Source: Solea solea
Taxonomy: Eukaryota > Chordata > Actinopteri > Pleuronectiformes > Soleidae
DNA: 64,000 nt
Direction: 5' to 3'
Assembly (NCBI RefSeq): GCF_958295425.1
Contig: NC_081142.1
Coordinates: 12,200,324 to 12,264,323, forward strand
Part shown: piece by piece, positions 13,461-26,989 of the stretch
Layout: every line of letters starts with the position of its first letter
How positions within the stretch are numbered: position 1 is the first letter of the stretch
The notes under the pieces: model-generated
Databases searched by the model: none
The model's input: the letters and a program-made list of their open reading frames with translations, nothing else
What the model was told of the DNA's origin: nothing
Program-made: the position numbers and the translations under genes

Positions 13461-13482
13461 GATGATGATGATGATGATGATG
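13461..13482 (+). repeat. (GAT)n microsatellite
   Basis: About seven GAT units. Confidence 0.95.
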
Positions 13483-13527
13483 AAACATTCGATAAGACTT
13501 TTATTACCTGCCATAACTCACAGAGCG

Positions 13528-13870
13528 TTTAAGATAAGATAAGATAATAGTCCTTTATTTGTCCCGCAGTGGGGAAATGTATATTGTTACAGCAGCAAGA
13601 CAGTAAAGATAAAGATAATAAATAATAAACATGCATTACCAAAAAAGACAATTACAATATAAAAAGATATTAACGCTTAGACTATAAAAAAATTGTTAAA
13701 ATACTGTAGAATGTACATTATAGACAGCAGAATAAACACAGTATGGATTTGATATTTACAGCATAAATAGTATGTTGCAATTGTGTACAGTATATACAGT
13801 ATTGAACCTATAGAAGGAAGGAGTTTTGTAATCAGACAGTTAACAGTTTCACACATAGAAACCAATAAAA
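13528..13870 (-). mobile_element. Truncated LINE 3' region, minus strand
   Basis: On the plus strand the reversed tail AAGATAAGATAAGATAATAG is followed by CCTTTATTTGTCCCGCAGTG, a typical fish LINE terminus. The A/T-rich sequence to 13870 reads as its 3' UTR. Confidence 0.6.
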
Positions 13871-14194
13871 GAGGAATTGTACACTGAAATGCAGGGAACT
13901 TAAAGATCTACTATGAAACATTTAGGAGAATTTATTGGAAAAAAACAAATGGACTACCCATAAGTATGTTTGTATTTGTGTAGAATCACTTTAACATAAA
14001 AAAAGTTTAATTTCATAGCTAAAATATGCTTTTTATTTGTACTTTAGGAAAGGAGATTGTTTTACAGAGGTAGGTGCTGCTGCACCACTAAACCTTTTGG
14101 GGTTTTTTAAACAAACAAATAAACAAACCAGATACCGCAGCCACTCTATGTATCAAAATAAAATACTGTATTTTAGTTTAAAATACTAACCCCA

Positions 14195-14445
14195 AGTGGA
14201 AGTGGTTGAGTATGGGGTTGGCATGAAACCAGCATAGCAGCCCATGGGTGAGTGGAAGGGAATTGGGATTGTTCAGGAAGGTTGTTGGTTCGAATCCCAA
14301 GCCACGGGGGGGCAACATCCAGTAATCCTAGTGCCAAACCAAAACCTGGATAAATGAGAGGACTGTGTGGGAGGGATAAAATCTCTGTCAAATTAAATAT
14401 GTGGATCATCTGCAGTGACCGTAGAGAGGGATGAAAACTTTGAAA
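14195..14445 (+). mobile_element. tRNA-derived SINE
   Basis: A perfect B-box-type GGTTCGAATCC lies at about 14287. The 3' part (GGGAGGGATAAAATCTCTGT, CAAATTAAATATGTGGATCA) matches a known fish SINE body. The A box is weak, and the flanks do not fold as a whole tRNA. Confidence 0.6.
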
Positions 14446-14449
14446 CGTA

Positions 14450-15860
14450 ATTCTTTGGTCGCACACAGCCGATGAACGTCAAACAGAAAGTGACGAGCTT
14501 ACATGAAGTGAACAATTAGCAGCCATCGTTGACCGCTTTATCCTCCACATGAGGATCACAATGCATGAGAACATTCAACCAAGCTTCTACAAAGAACACC
14601 TAATGTTACAGTGTACAGGGCATTGGCAGGAACGATAGCGATATAAATGCGTTATTAAGTCACTCGCCTTGCATTGAATCAACATTCTGTCTGACCAGAC
14701 ATTGAAGTATTTTGATACAAAATATGAACGCATTTTCATCATCTCAATCAAATAAAAAAAAGACAAAATAATAATGTTGTGTTTGAAATATACATGTCTC
14801 AGAAATACTGCCCATCCCTGGATATAAGTCAGTTGTCTTTGAAACACGCGTGCAGTTGCCGTGCCCCCATGAAATCGACAGAGTTTGTGATCATAATGAT
14901 GATCCTCAGGGTGAGACCACATTCCTCTCACCAGCACGCTCCCTCTCTCTCCTTCTCTCTCTCTCTCTCTAACATCTCCACCATGCAGACCCCCAGCCGT
15001 CATGTAATAAATGTTCAGAGCCATAATCAATTTGCAATGCTTGGGGAGCATCTTTTTGGATCCAGGCTGTAAAAAAGGGGGGAAGAGAGAGAGAAAAGGA
15101 TGAGGCAGAACACAGACGACAAAAAGGGCCTGAATGTGGCAAGAGAGGCGAAGAAGAGGGAACGGGGGGTCCATTAGAGAAAAGACTTCCCATGGCGTAA
15201 ATAGTATTCATGGATGACAGAGTGGTCATGGAGGATAGACGAGGGTCTTCTTCTCTGTGGAGTTTGAGTTGACTCATTCTCCGCCTGGCTTTTCTTCCTG
15301 ACGCAGCCCGCCAAGAGGTCCCTTTGTGCCTGAACAGCAGGTAGCGATGGAGTGGCAGGTCAACTCTCAGGCCAACGCAAGTGTCCCCATCTCCCACTGA
15401 CCCCTGCTGAGTATTTCTCTGTGCAGGAGAGAGAGTGCAATATTTGTGATGCAGGAAAGAGCTATTCTTAACCACAAATTGAAATCCTTTACAAAGTCAA
15501 CTATTCCTACAACTTTGGCACATCTACCTTTGAGTCTTATCTCTATTGTTCTCTCACTTTTTTTTATTTTGTATGGAAAAGACAAAAGCTCTGATTACAT
15601 TTGAATTGGGTTTTTTCAAAGGAGAGGAGAGCCATATTTTTATAACCCTGGCTCCCACTACGTGTCTTTTAACCACATATTGTAGGTTTTTTTCTAATGG
15701 AGGATGCCTTTATCCCAGAATGTTTTCTTTCTCTCCCCATGGTAACTGAAGCAGTTTGCCCAGTGGGTGGCTCACTCGGCCACGGGCCTGCAGAATGGAG
15801 TTGCCCACATAGCACGCAGCCTAATCGAATAACCACCCCAGCATGGCGCCCAGCGTGAGT
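14450..15860. other. No gene seen; (CT)n tract
   Basis: It holds a CT-rich tract at 14942-14970. The minus-strand frames of 168-195 codons over this stretch are low-complexity. Confidence 0.5.
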
Positions 15861-15863
15861 GTC

Positions 15864-16126
15864 GTCCCCAGAGGGGAGCTTGACCGGAGGCTGCAGGTAC
15901 CTTTCATTGCCGCCTAGCAGGCTGGCTCCTTCTCCCAGTGTCCCGCTGCTAGAAATTTGTCAGCCCCCTCTGGGTTTCTTTCTAGGAGTGTCAGCTGTGG
16001 GGCCCCTGATGGGAGATTTGTTGATATGATAACTCGATTAGACTACAGGATGGATGACATGGTGGCACAGTCCGCAGCACACAGGGAGGTGCTGACTGCT
16101 CTCCTTAACCTCTCCACAGGAGCCAG
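15864..16126 (+). mobile_element. Transposon ORF relic, copy 1
   Basis: It is related to 41278-41546 in DNA and in protein. A shared plus-strand frame gives FVDMITRL, RMD, a gap, SA, RE, LT, LLNLS in the same order. The element family is not recognised; the pattern suggests a structural or gag-like ORF. It is truncated at both ends. Confidence 0.6.
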
Positions 16127-16129
16127 GCA

Positions 16130-16850
16130 CTCAATACCTGCCCTCAGCCAACAAGGCTCACTGCCCAGGATGGTGGAAAGGAGGTCGGGTCCTGTTTAGA
16201 TGTGAGGGGATGATGCAGCCTGATATCTCACCCCTTTAGCATCAGGACCTCGGCAGGACTTTTATTCCATCAGTGGCCGGAATGTCACTTAATAGTGCCA
16301 CGTGTGCAGGGAAGGCATCTGAAACATCTTAAGTGTCTCGTGCTGTGTTGTCCATTTGAAAAGCCTAAGCAGATACGGACAGCTCTTCAATTAAAGTTCT
16401 GTTAGGTGTATTATGTGAGCAGTTACAGTTGTTATGGTCTGTCATGTGAGAGAGGCCTCAGTGGTTTCATTACACATGGAATGTTAAAGGATGCAGGGTT
16501 TCTAGTTGTAAAAGGCATTTACAGTAATTAGCTGTGAAAACATAATCTAAAATCTGTCATTCATAATTACACAGGGGTCTTGTGATAAATATGACTCTGT
16601 TCTATTGTGCTATTATCAACTGCCGTTCAGCTGCGTTTCACAGCGGAAGTCAGATGGTATGACGTTCTCCAGGGTTTAATTAGTGGGAATTGCAGGGGCC
16701 AGACAAATTTTCCTCATAGGTTTTCACCACGGTGAGGACACAAACACTTTCACATACACAATACCTTCTCTGTATCTCCTCCAGGTTATTTTCTACATGG
16801 TGCACTGGGGCCACTCAAGTCAATTAAGTTCACATCTCCACTTTGGCCAA
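16130..16850. other. No gene seen
   Basis: Ordinary intergenic DNA. Confidence 0.5.
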
Positions 16851-17335
16851 ACAAGGGATTGTGGTGATATGAGGAGCGCTAAAGACCAACAGGAGCCTCC
16901 CCTTCCCAGCCCAGGCATTGAGGAGCAGCAAAAAGGACACCAAACAAAGGGCGGCCCCTCTGTGTCTCAATGACTCCTCTCTTTGTTGCCTTCTTGGGCC
17001 CCATAAAGGAAGAGGGACGCTCTTGTTTGCCCAGGAGGTGGTTTAATGGCTCCAGATAGAACAATGCCGCCACATTCAAGCCGTCCAGAGGGGCTCATTA
17101 TATGGGGCCAGACCAAAGCGCAGGGTCCGTGGACGTTCCCACTGGACCGTTGGGTGAATGGTGGCGATGGGCGGGTCAGGCCAGGGAGGGCATACAGGGG
17201 GGAGAAAGGAGACCATTGAGGTGACAAGCAGGTTCCATCTGCCCCCAGTGCCTCCTCACCTTGCATCAAGACAGCTAGGGGCCTCACCGTGCACAAAGGG
17301 CAAATTTAGTGTGTCGGGGTGGCTTAAATCGCACA
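16850..17335. promoter_or_regulatory. Candidate conserved non-coding element
   Basis: A repeat-free, GC-moderate block without splice-flanked frames. It includes GGGGCTCATTATATGGGGCC and AACAATGCCGCC (SOX-type AACAAT core). Inferred only. Confidence 0.3.
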
Positions 17336-17339
17336 CTTA

Positions 17340-18335
17340 AGAAGGGACCATTGAGAGAAATATCAACACTGTAGACCACGGAATGGTGCATTCAGCTTCG
17401 CCTGCCCCCTTCTCATTGACAGAGTTCCTTTTCCTTTCAGTCCTTTTCTCCTTTTGGTTCCATTGAAGTCCCACTACTCTCATCTCCCAAACTCTTCAGT
17501 CCAGGCCTTTTTTCCCATACCTTGCAAAGGGGCGGATGACAAGAATTAAGTTAGTTCTGGCCCGACCCAAAGGTTTTGTCCTCACTGAGCTGTGGCAGGT
17601 AAATGTGGCCATGATGAGATGGATCATCAATCACAGCCAATCTTCTCTGGTGATCTGACATGCACACCAAAGACCCTGGAGGTCAGCAGAAGTCAGTAAT
17701 ACACGGCCAAACAGTAATTCAGGGGTTTATAAGATTGTTGCTGTTGGTTGTAAAAGTGTAGCACTCTATAATAGTGGTAGGCTGGTCTTTATGTTTGATC
17801 CGCCCAAACTTGACCTTTACTATACAGCTCTCAGTCAGTTAGAATAGAATAGTGTTAAAGCACAATTTGTGTTTGATGTAGAATTAAGAATTTAAAGACT
17901 GCTTGTACTGAAATGCAGTTGCATTAGTTTGGTTTCCTCCAAACGAAGCGTCACAGACAAACACCTTTTAAAAGACAGATTTTCTTTGGTTTTCATATCA
18001 CTGAAAGTTTTAAAGATTCAAAACAACAAATAGCTGCAATTTGAATACATTTAGCATGTCTTCTGTTTACACATGGCCAGTTAGTCAAGACAGAAACTGT
18101 AAATCCATCATTTTCTTAATGTAATGGTAGTAGAAATCAAAATAGTATAGTTTTTCTTACAACAATTTTTTCCCCAAAACTGGCTAGCAGTACAAATGAC
18201 TAACTTTCTCAATACTTCTTAAAGAACCTCCACCGGCTGTTTCTGTGCTGTTTTTTCAGAGGGTGGACACAGGCTGTGCTGATCACCAATATGAGCAGGA
18301 AAATGTTATTGAATTTATTTAGGGGGAGAAAAAAT
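17340..18335. other. No gene seen
   Basis: Intergenic DNA without recognised features. Confidence 0.5.
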
Positions 18336-18448
18336 ATCCATCCATCCATTTTCTACTGCTTTATCCGCCACAGGAGGGTCGCACGGGGTGCTGTGCCAAT
18401 CTCAGCTGACATAGGGCAATAGGTGGGGTACACCTGGACAGTTTGGCA
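18335..18448 (+). repeat. Common fish interspersed repeat (CCATCCAT type)
   Basis: It opens ATCCATCCATCCATTTTCT and ends GGTGGGGTACACCTGGACAG, a very common fish repeat signature. Class not assigned. Confidence 0.65.
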
Positions 18449-18449
18449 A

Positions 18450-19255
18450 AAAATATGTTTCTTAAAAAAAAGAGACATCTTATTATATGTTGTTGAGTAA
18501 TTTCTCCAACGGGAATGTCGTGTTGATGTTAGGAACCTGATTACATTACGTCAGCTTACTTTATCAGTTGCATACACCTTTGTGCGTTTTGCTACTTTTA
18601 AATGGTGACCATTACAATGTTGCTGCCTACACCTAAAACATTAAAATGCAAATCACTAGAGGTCGACCTTTGCACTTCAACGTTCATTATATATTCCGCC
18701 GTCCTTAGTTGAATTGAAGTGCATCATCTAAACTCTTACCACAGATGACACATGAGTCCAGCAGTCGCTGAAAATTCTATTCAGTGTTGGATTTTTTTTT
18801 TCATGGGTCTTTAACGAAGAAAACTATTAAAACTGATGATTACGCTTTTTTTCTCAGGACCCTTCAGGTTGAGGCCATGGGAACAGCAGTTGCAAAGGAA
18901 TCAACACAATCGTCCATGTCTAAGTGCACATGCCTGGGTTCTGAAAATCTCTCTGTCTTAGCTGCCTGTCTCACGGACAAGGCCTCTGTGGTCGCCACAC
19001 CACTCCTAGTCTTATAGTCTCCAGAACCACATCTCCCAGACACCCCACTGTGAAGCTAGCAACTAGTGTTGGAGCTCCCACTGGGCAAACTCAGCAGGGG
19101 CCATTGGCGGCGGGCAGACTCCCCAGGGGCCAGATCGCGCCCATTTTTCGCCAGATTTTTGTGTATGTGTTTGCATATATAGATTTCTGTGTGTGTGTGC
19201 TCGTAAATGTTTATATCTGGACATAATTTTTTTGTGTGTCTGTATGTTTTCTGAC
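18450..19255. other. No gene seen
   Basis: Intergenic DNA; only short chance frames. Confidence 0.5.
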
Positions 19256-19480
19256 TTGGCCGCATGAGCCTGTGTGGGAGGAAAACATTTAGCACCAGAT
19301 GCCTTTGCTCCCAGAACTCTTAGCGGGGTGCCAGTGAAGTCCCGCTGGGCCACCACAGTAGGAACATACATCTCGCCGCAGGGAAAGGCCGTCGGGCCTA
19401 ATGATGAGACACATCAGTCTTCCTCTCAGCCTGGCCTGACATGCCCAAGTGTCTTGTTCATGGTGGCATATCCATGGCAA
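19255..19480. promoter_or_regulatory. Candidate conserved non-coding element
   Basis: A repeat-free block of balanced composition. Overlapping frames on both strands (19274-19645 plus, 19289-19480 minus) argue against selection on one protein. Confidence 0.25.
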
Positions 19481-20700
19481 AAGAATGCATATAGTAGGGG
19501 TGCTTTATCAAGCCCTGTGGGAACCTGTGTTCACTCTCAGCAGTCGAGAGCATTTAAAGACCGTTCAGCACAGTTGGTGCAGTTTATTCGCTTAGCGGGA
19601 GGTTGTGATCCCTCCTGTGTGTGCAATTGTATAATTAAGCATTAGTTTTATTTACATCTTAGCCCTTGTACTAAAACAAAAATGATTTGAAATGTTATTA
19701 ATGGGATCTGTGGTGGCTTCCAAACTGTACTTCAGTTGTCAAACCTCTGGTGCTGTGAGCAGAACTGAGTTTGAGGGCTTTGTAAGTAAACCAAAAAACA
19801 CAAAAGTAAGATAAGGAGGGATAAACAGCCTGAAGTGCTGGTGTTGTTTGCTTTCAGAGAGTCTCATAAAGACAACGAGTAAAACGGGGTGGCAGGTGTA
19901 CTTTGAAATCGCCTACGAAGACCCAGTAGTCTTCAAGCACAGAGCATGGCTGTTTTTGGTATTTGAGCGATAATACCAGCGAGACTCGGCTTCCTTCCAA
20001 ACAGGAGTGTAGGACATCAGAGGTCACTCTGTTCTGCCTCGCCAGCACACATCTCCCCCACTTTGCTTTCAACATCTCCATCACTGGGAGCTATCTGCTG
20101 CTGCAGATTATATAATGACAAACATTTTACTTCTGGAGCTAAAGTACATCAGAAAATGAAGCAAACAGAGGAGGGAGATGGAGGAGTACAGGGAAGAGCA
20201 CACAGAACAAAAAAGACAAGGGCCCCCATGCCATGGATGACTCCAGAGGTTGTTTTTGTATGAAAGACTGCTTTTCACTCTCTCGCTCTTTCTTTGTCTC
20301 CATCTCCCTCTCTCTTCCTTTCTTGCTCGCTTGCTGGGTGGAAAGTGAGTGGTGCTTTGCTTGCCTGCAGCCAGGAGGTAAAACTGAACTGCAGAGCCAA
20401 GCTGCCAAATGATGAAAGACTCTGGCATCCAGGGATGCTCAGAGCCTGGACCAAGAGCTCAGAGCGAGAGAAATGCTCACTTTTCAACTTAACACTTTTT
20501 TCCCACTTCATTCCTTCTTCTCTTGCCTTTGTTGGTGTCGGTTTTTTCCATCATCAGGGCAAGCAATTTCTTTTCTTTTTTTTTTTTGACCGCTTGCACC
20601 ACAGCCTTGGAGCAAGAGCCCCTCATGGGAGATGGGTGGATGGATGGAAGTAGTAGTGAGGAGGAGGTGGGCAAAAGGATGGGCCCGAGAGTGTTTATGT
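19480..20700. other. No gene seen
   Basis: CT/AG-rich DNA around 20270-20340 explains several arginine/serine-rich chance frames. Confidence 0.5.
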
Positions 20701-20702
20701 AG

Positions 20703-21010
20703 GTGTGTGTGTGTGTGCGTGTGTGCGTGTGTGTGTGTGTGTTCTTGTTTGGTTCCTTTGTGAGGACCAACACAACTTTTAAATCTAAGGGAGTTAAGGG
20801 ATTTGGGGAAAGTGAGGATATTTTTGGCTGGTCCTAATATTCTGTCACCTCTTAAAAGAGCTTTTTGAGGGTTAAGACCTGGTTTTAGGATTAGGGTTAT
20901 TAATTGGATTTAGATTAGCTTTAGGATAAGGGTTAGGCATTTAGTTGTGATGGTTACGGTTAGGATTTTGCATTATGTCTCTGAGTGTCCTGATGTGTCA
21001 ATGCCAATCT
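20703..21010 (+). repeat. (GT)n with an adjoining GAGGACC-type fish repeat
   Basis: GT array at 20703-20742, then TTTGTGAGGACCAACACAAC and degenerate GGGTTAGG phrases. This is a fish interspersed repeat, not telomeric DNA. Confidence 0.65.
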
Positions 21011-21044
21011 TCAGTTTGAAGACACACACTAATTTAAATATTTA

Positions 21045-21300
21045 GTTTTGGGCGACAGTGGTAGAGGGAGTCATCTTTCAACTTGAAGGTTGTGGGTTCA
21101 ATTCCCAGCTCCGCTAGTCTACATGCTGATGTGTCCTTGGGGGACACTTAACCCGACGTTGAAAAACATAGATGCACATATACTGTATGAAAGTGTGAGT
21201 GAATGGGTGAACGGCAAAACTGCAGTATAAAGCAGCCTTGAGTGGTCATCAAGACTAGACAGGTGCTATATAAATACAGACCATTTACAATTTTTCATTT
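21045..21300 (+). mobile_element. tRNA-derived SINE
   Basis: The head is A-box-like GTGGTAGAGGGAG and B-box-like GGGTTCAATTCCC. The body contains TGTCCTTGGGGGACACTTAA and GTGAGTGAATGGGTGAA, ending GGTGCTATATAAATACAG. This is a complete-looking fish SINE. Confidence 0.8.
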
Positions 21301-21949
21301 CTTACTCAGACCACATCATCCTGTTCATAAATGACTGGTAATTAATAGTTTTCAAAATAAAATTTAAAAAAGCACTGCAACTACCTTGGTGATACAGCTT
21401 CCCACTTCTTCATCTCTCCAGGTTTATTCATAGAATGCTCAAAATATTTCGTGTACTGTTACCGACTTGATTGATTCTGATTCTACTGATTCTACTAGAC
21501 TTAATAAATAAAAAAAATGATGAGAGGGTGATTTGTTGCTAAGACCCTGGCAGGAAGTGGTTCCTATGTCCGGGGTGCTTTCTAGAAAGAGCCTTCCTCA
21601 GTGGGAAGCCATTGGTGGTGTGATGAGGAGAGGAGCATAAAGTTGTGACATCCCATGAAAAACCTCTGGCAGGACACATGATGAAGATGACTCCTCCTAA
21701 GTCAAGGTGGTGCAGAGGGTGGAGATAGGTCACACAATGATCGTGGTGTTAACATGACAGCCGACAACATGGAGAGAGAGAATTTGGTGAAGTATAGAGA
21801 TGGCAGAAATTGTATCTTCCTGTCCTGTCCTACTTAGAAAGTTTCAGTCGTTCCTTGTTGTTCCTTGATGTTTTGGTAACACATTACATTATAGTACAGT
21901 AACAATATGGCAATAGTATGGTAATACTATGAACAGCCTGTCCCACCCT

Positions 21950-22275
21950 CCACAGAACATCATCACAGCACTGGCCAGCTCCTTCAGTGACTGTGCAACA
22001 ACATATTGATGCTTTTAAAGGCAGACCCAAGACATTCCTGTTTAGTGTAGCATTAATTTGACTTTATTTATCTATCTATAACTCTGCCTCTGGTGTTCAC
22101 TTATCTGCAGACTGGTGAGATAGAGTTTCCTCAGTGCCTTTTTTTCCGTGTATGATTGATTCTGGCCTTGTTGTTTGTGTAGGTGGGGGGTCTTTTTATG
22201 TGAAGCATTTTGTGTTACATAATATCTGTATGTGCTATATAAATAAAGATGAACTGATTGATTGATTGATCAAGC
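21950..22275 (+). mobile_element. 5'-truncated LINE, C-terminal codons and (TTGA)n tail
   Basis: AGGCAGACCCAAGACATTCC reads as the end of a LINE ORF (PKTFLFS), followed by a 3' UTR ending TGCTATATAAATAAAG and a GATTGATTGATTGATC tail. Confidence 0.65.
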
Positions 22276-22279
22276 ACTG

Positions 22280-24178
22280 TTTAAGTGCATTATCTCTTAT
22301 GTGCAATACTCTATAATAAGGTCATGAGTAATATATTTTTTGCACGTATGATTCGATTTTTTTAGCACCTTTATATTTGAATTTTATGTTTGAATGCATT
22401 CTTTTTATTTATTACCTTTACTTTTTTTGCTGTAGCAACAACATCAGTCTTTGGTAACATGGTATTACTGACATGTTATCTACTTATTACCACACTATAA
22501 CTATTGTTTTCACCAAGTTGGAAATTACATTATAGATAAGATTGTATTACTATAAAATGACCTCAGTTTAATTATTGCTTCCATGTTGTTACTGTACTGT
22601 AAAGTGATATCATTACTGACTTCACTGGATAGATTTCACCAACATGAAGGTTACTGGTTTTGATGATTAGTTTTGTGGTGTATTGATCAAAACAAACAAT
22701 TATTCACCACATCATATAAGTGTTTCGTTGTATTTGTTTCTGCAGTAGTGTCCTATAGTGAGTACAGTTTGAGAAATTGCCATCTAAACACAAAACAACA
22801 GTGTATGCATGCACAGTTATGGTCAGTAGAATCTCTCTGCAGAGCTGTAACTCCACAGATGTTGTCAGGCTTTGCTGTTTCTCAGCTGCTGCTGAAAAAA
22901 TGTAACTGTAAGAGCTAATATCTTCTTTTGCTTTTCAAATAAGAGTTGGACTGTATGAAGCATTTCCCTGCGCTTCTCCGTGCTGCAGCCAAATGACCCT
23001 GCAGAAAGACACTCGTTTGTGTTTGTCTGAGAGATTTTGTGTGAGCACCGTGGCTGAATTCAACCACACACCCCAAGGAATCCCCCGTTTCACAGGTCAG
23101 GCTTCCAGCGCCCTACCAACAATCCGGTTCCCTTCCATAATCCAGTCTCAAAAAGAGGGAAAATGTGATGCAAGGTGTCGGCAACACCATCAAGATTATA
23201 TTTTTCTGTCTTTACACTAAAGCTACTGCCTTCTAAATTCCATCCAGGGATGTAATCCTCCATCTTACACCATTCCTTCTATTCATCACACAATTTTTCA
23301 TCCCTGTGTGAAGAAGAGAAGGTGAGGAAACCAGAGGAAAGACTCGACTCTGTTTGTGTTTGCAACAAGGAGAATGTCGCCAGCAACTCCATCAGAGACA
23401 GGGCTCAGAGAGGGAGTTTGAGCAGAAACGCTGTGTATAGTTAGGTTTATGTATGTGATTGTGTGACAATTTCAGCCTGCAGATATTTATCCCTGTGTTC
23501 CTGTGAAGCACGGTGTCCCAGGCCACTATTAGATTTGTTGTATTAGCAATGCTATAATGACCCACACAGTATAATTATTTCTCAATTACTTTATTGGAAC
23601 ACATCCAGAAAATACAGGAACATGTTTTAATAATAAAATGTATCAGGAAAAAAAATGCATCTTTTAGTTAAAGTATCAACTATTTAGTGTGACCTACCCT
23701 TGAACAGTAGTTTGACCCTGGCTGGCTGAAAACTGGAGTGGAAGCCTAATTCCTGTTATTAGTAAATCCCTCTATTTTATGTTGAAAAAATATCTGCTGT
23801 GAAAACGATTTATTACACCAGGTTTGTTCAAGACATGCTTGAGCATTACATACACGTGTTGTATGAGTGTTAATATATATGCGACTAACTGATCCAAATG
23901 CCAAAGATCCCAGAATTTGACAGAAAAAAAACTAAAACGCTGGTGGTGCCCTAAGACTTTTGCACGCTACTGTATGTACTGTAGTAGGTGCAGCTTAGTT
24001 AGTTAACCGGTTATGGTTAGAGTTAGTCTGTCCACAACGTGAGAGCAACGTGTATTTAACTCAAGAGCATGCACGTTAATGAAAAAAGCTCCAAGCAGTG
24101 GCAGAGTCCAGATCCAAAACCAAATCAGTCTCATATGTGGAGGTTGGATGAGGTGCTGCTGGTGATAAAGGGTCTTCA

Positions 24179-24180
<2 letters not shown>
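22280..24180. other. No gene seen
   Basis: AT-rich intergenic DNA without recognised repeats. Confidence 0.5.

Positions 24181-24182
<2 letters not shown>

Positions 24183-24213
<31 letters not shown>
24183..24213 (+). repeat. (GT)n microsatellite
   Basis: A perfect run of about 30 nt. Confidence 0.95.
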
Positions 24214-24214
<1 letters not shown>

Positions 24215-24215
<1 letters not shown>

Positions 24216-26040
24216 ACACTACACTATGTTGGTAAATTGGAGCCATGCTGCTGGAGATTAGGCTTGCACTGCAAAAAAAAAAAAAAACTCTTTTCAAAAC
24301 AAATCTTAACGAGACTTTTACTCTTGTATCCTGACTGGAGAGCAAATTCTATTTTAATCGAGTTTGTCTGTTGGAGAAGAAGTGAGGTGACTTCCAATAT
24401 ACCGCTCAGTGGGGTTCCAAAGGTCTGAGAGCAATTTCCCTTTTACTTGAATGGGAAAGTGGTCGCAGATGTTTGGACCCTGCAACAGATTAAATACTTT
24501 TCAGTTATGACTGGAGGAAAATCTCAAACACCTCGAAATCACTCCAGATATCAGAAGCTTATTATAGTCAGACAACTCACATTTAAAATGTTTACCGCAG
24601 GAGGGACAACATATTTGTGTTTCCAATCTGAGCACTGCCCATAGATTATGTTAGATTTGAGATATGAAGAGAAATGAGCAGATATTCTAAACTTCCTATC
24701 GGAGCCCACAGGTGGATGCTGGGGTAATGGTGGGGCGTCAGTATAGTCAGATGGATGAGAACAAGTTGCCGATCAAATTGGAGAAGTGTGTTAGGTGAGC
24801 GATGCGTGTCACGTGTATGACGTTCAGCTTGAGGTGAGTGCCTGAAGTGGCTTTCCTATATTTATGTGCATCTGATTAGATATTTGCATTAACAAGCAGC
24901 TGAACAGGTGTACATAATAAAGTGGCTGGTGATAGTCCGTACCCCGTTTTTTTTTTTTATAAAGTCGACATTCCCTGGAGCAAAGAATTGTAAATGTAAA
25001 GCTAATTATTTCTGTGGTCATCATTCAGTGATGTCTCCGCCTGCGTCTGGTTGAAACCATACCCTCTGACTAGACTGGTGACAAATACAGTTTCCGAGGT
25101 CTTTGCCAGTTGAACAGCATGAAGTAATAAAATGGTATTTGTTTGAAATTAAATAAATAAGGATTGCAGACTGTCTTTATCAGACTGCCTCCAACAAAGA
25201 GGATGAGCAACACCGCACAGCGACTGGGGGACTCTTATCGTGACGCAAACAACCTTGTGCTTATATTCTGTTTTTGTATTTTCTCCGTATAAGGCTTTTC
25301 AGTGCATCAATATAGGTCATGCCGGTGGTCTGTGTGATATGAGGTGTAATGTGACCAAACAACAAAGTGAGTCTATGTCACAGAGACGTCTTTTTTCTCT
25401 GTTCCCACAGCTCTATTGCTCACTTACTAAACCTAAAAAAAATGCCCTCCTACATGCTACATATTGTTTACAGTATAGAGTTGGATGATGGGACGTGGGG
25501 GTATAAGTAGGTTAGTGGTGGATGGGTCAAATAATGTGTTTGTGGGATTGGGAACAGACATCCAGTCACCCAGCCAGCCAGCAAAAGGCCAAGAGGGATC
25601 AGTGCAGTCCTCCATGTGTGGCGGATGTTTTCCACAAGCTGAGCAGCCAGCTTGGCCACAGCTGTCCAAACCGCAGGCCCTGGGAGAAGATGAGGAAGAG
25701 GAGGGAGAGCTCGGGAAGGAGGCTTGGGTGGGGGAGGGGGGGCAGTGGGCTTGGCAAAGGTCAGACAGGCTCAGGCGGCTGGGAGTGTGGGAACTGTCCG
25801 GGAAGGCATGTGCGAAATGCTCTGAGATGAGGTATCATCTTACAGCCAGACCGCCTGAGGGAGAGGAGTGCTGTGTGCCTGCATGTGTAAGTGTGCGTGC
25901 GTGTGCGTGCATGTAGTGTGAGTATGCGAGTGTGTGTTTATGTACATTTGGGAGGCTACCATGACTCTTGGGGAAAAGAGGATAAGTGTTTTGATATGAA
26001 AAGATAGGGAACGAAGGAGGGAAAACGGACTGACGCATGA
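24215..26040. other. No gene seen
   Basis: The glutamate/glycine-rich frames at 25485-25916 fall in GA-rich DNA and have no domain or splice context. Confidence 0.5.
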
Positions 26041-26042
26041 AT

Positions 26043-26068
26043 CACACACACACACACACACACACACA
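26043..26068 (+). repeat. (CA)n microsatellite
   Basis: A perfect run of about 26 nt. Confidence 0.95.
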
Positions 26069-26989
26069 GCTGTGAGCATTCCTGCTGTTGAAAGGGCTTC
26101 CTTTAGGTCCATGTCATGTCAGACGTAAAGACTGTGTACAGAGGAATGTGGCACATATGTGCAACAGGATTTCAGAGTGCTGACACTCTTAACTGCCCCG
26201 TCCACAGAGAAATTAGCCTGCAACCTTAATATGATTGTGGTTTGAAGTAATGTATGGCGTGTGCTCTCTGCGTGTATGTTTACAGCTGCAGAGGAGAGTC
26301 TCAGTGAGCTCCTCAAAGCTGCGGCTGTCAGATTCCCCCACGTCTTGCTGGAAACTAGCACTATAATGATAGTTGTTTGTCTGTAGCTGATATACACTGA
26401 TGGTTTTAATGAAACGCAGACATCCTCGCTTGAACTTTTCTTGCACTCAAAGATGGGAAGAGAAGTTTCCACAGATGCACGTGCGCACACACCCGGGTGG
26501 TGGTCGTCTGGGAAGCCTGGCTCAGCTTAGCTCAGAGTCAGACTCCCACACCAGGCAGGTGAGTTGAAGCCTGATCCTGGTGTGTAGATGCCTCAACATG
26601 CAAGCGCGCATGTTACCCCTATCTCACTCCCCCAACCATTCACACACTCATCCATCTTCCTCCTCATGTCCTCTGTCTCAGAAAAAACTCAACAACAGAC
26701 AAACAAACCCACTATTGAGCTGGATGGAGTTTTAGACACCATCTTAACTTTCTGTGTATGTGCCGTACTGTCATAACAGAGTGTGTGTGCATGTGTGTGT
26801 ATGTACTGCTAATTCCCACCTTTGTCTGCTCCTCCTGCTCCCATCTTTCATGGGGCCAGGCCTTTGAAGAAGTCTAATCCGGGTTATTTGCTTTCCCATG
26901 CTTGTGTCAGGTCCTGCTCTGAATTGACTGTGGAAAATACACTCTAGTCTGCCGGCCGCTCCCTCTGTCCCTGATTTATCCAAATAGGA

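Noticed and set aside
14280..14300. B-box GGTTCGAATCC suggesting a tRNA gene
   Set aside because: The flanks do not form a cloverleaf and the downstream body matches a SINE.
20870..20975. GGGTTAGG-like phrases as an interstitial telomere
   Set aside because: They are too degenerate and belong to a common fish repeat next to a GT array.
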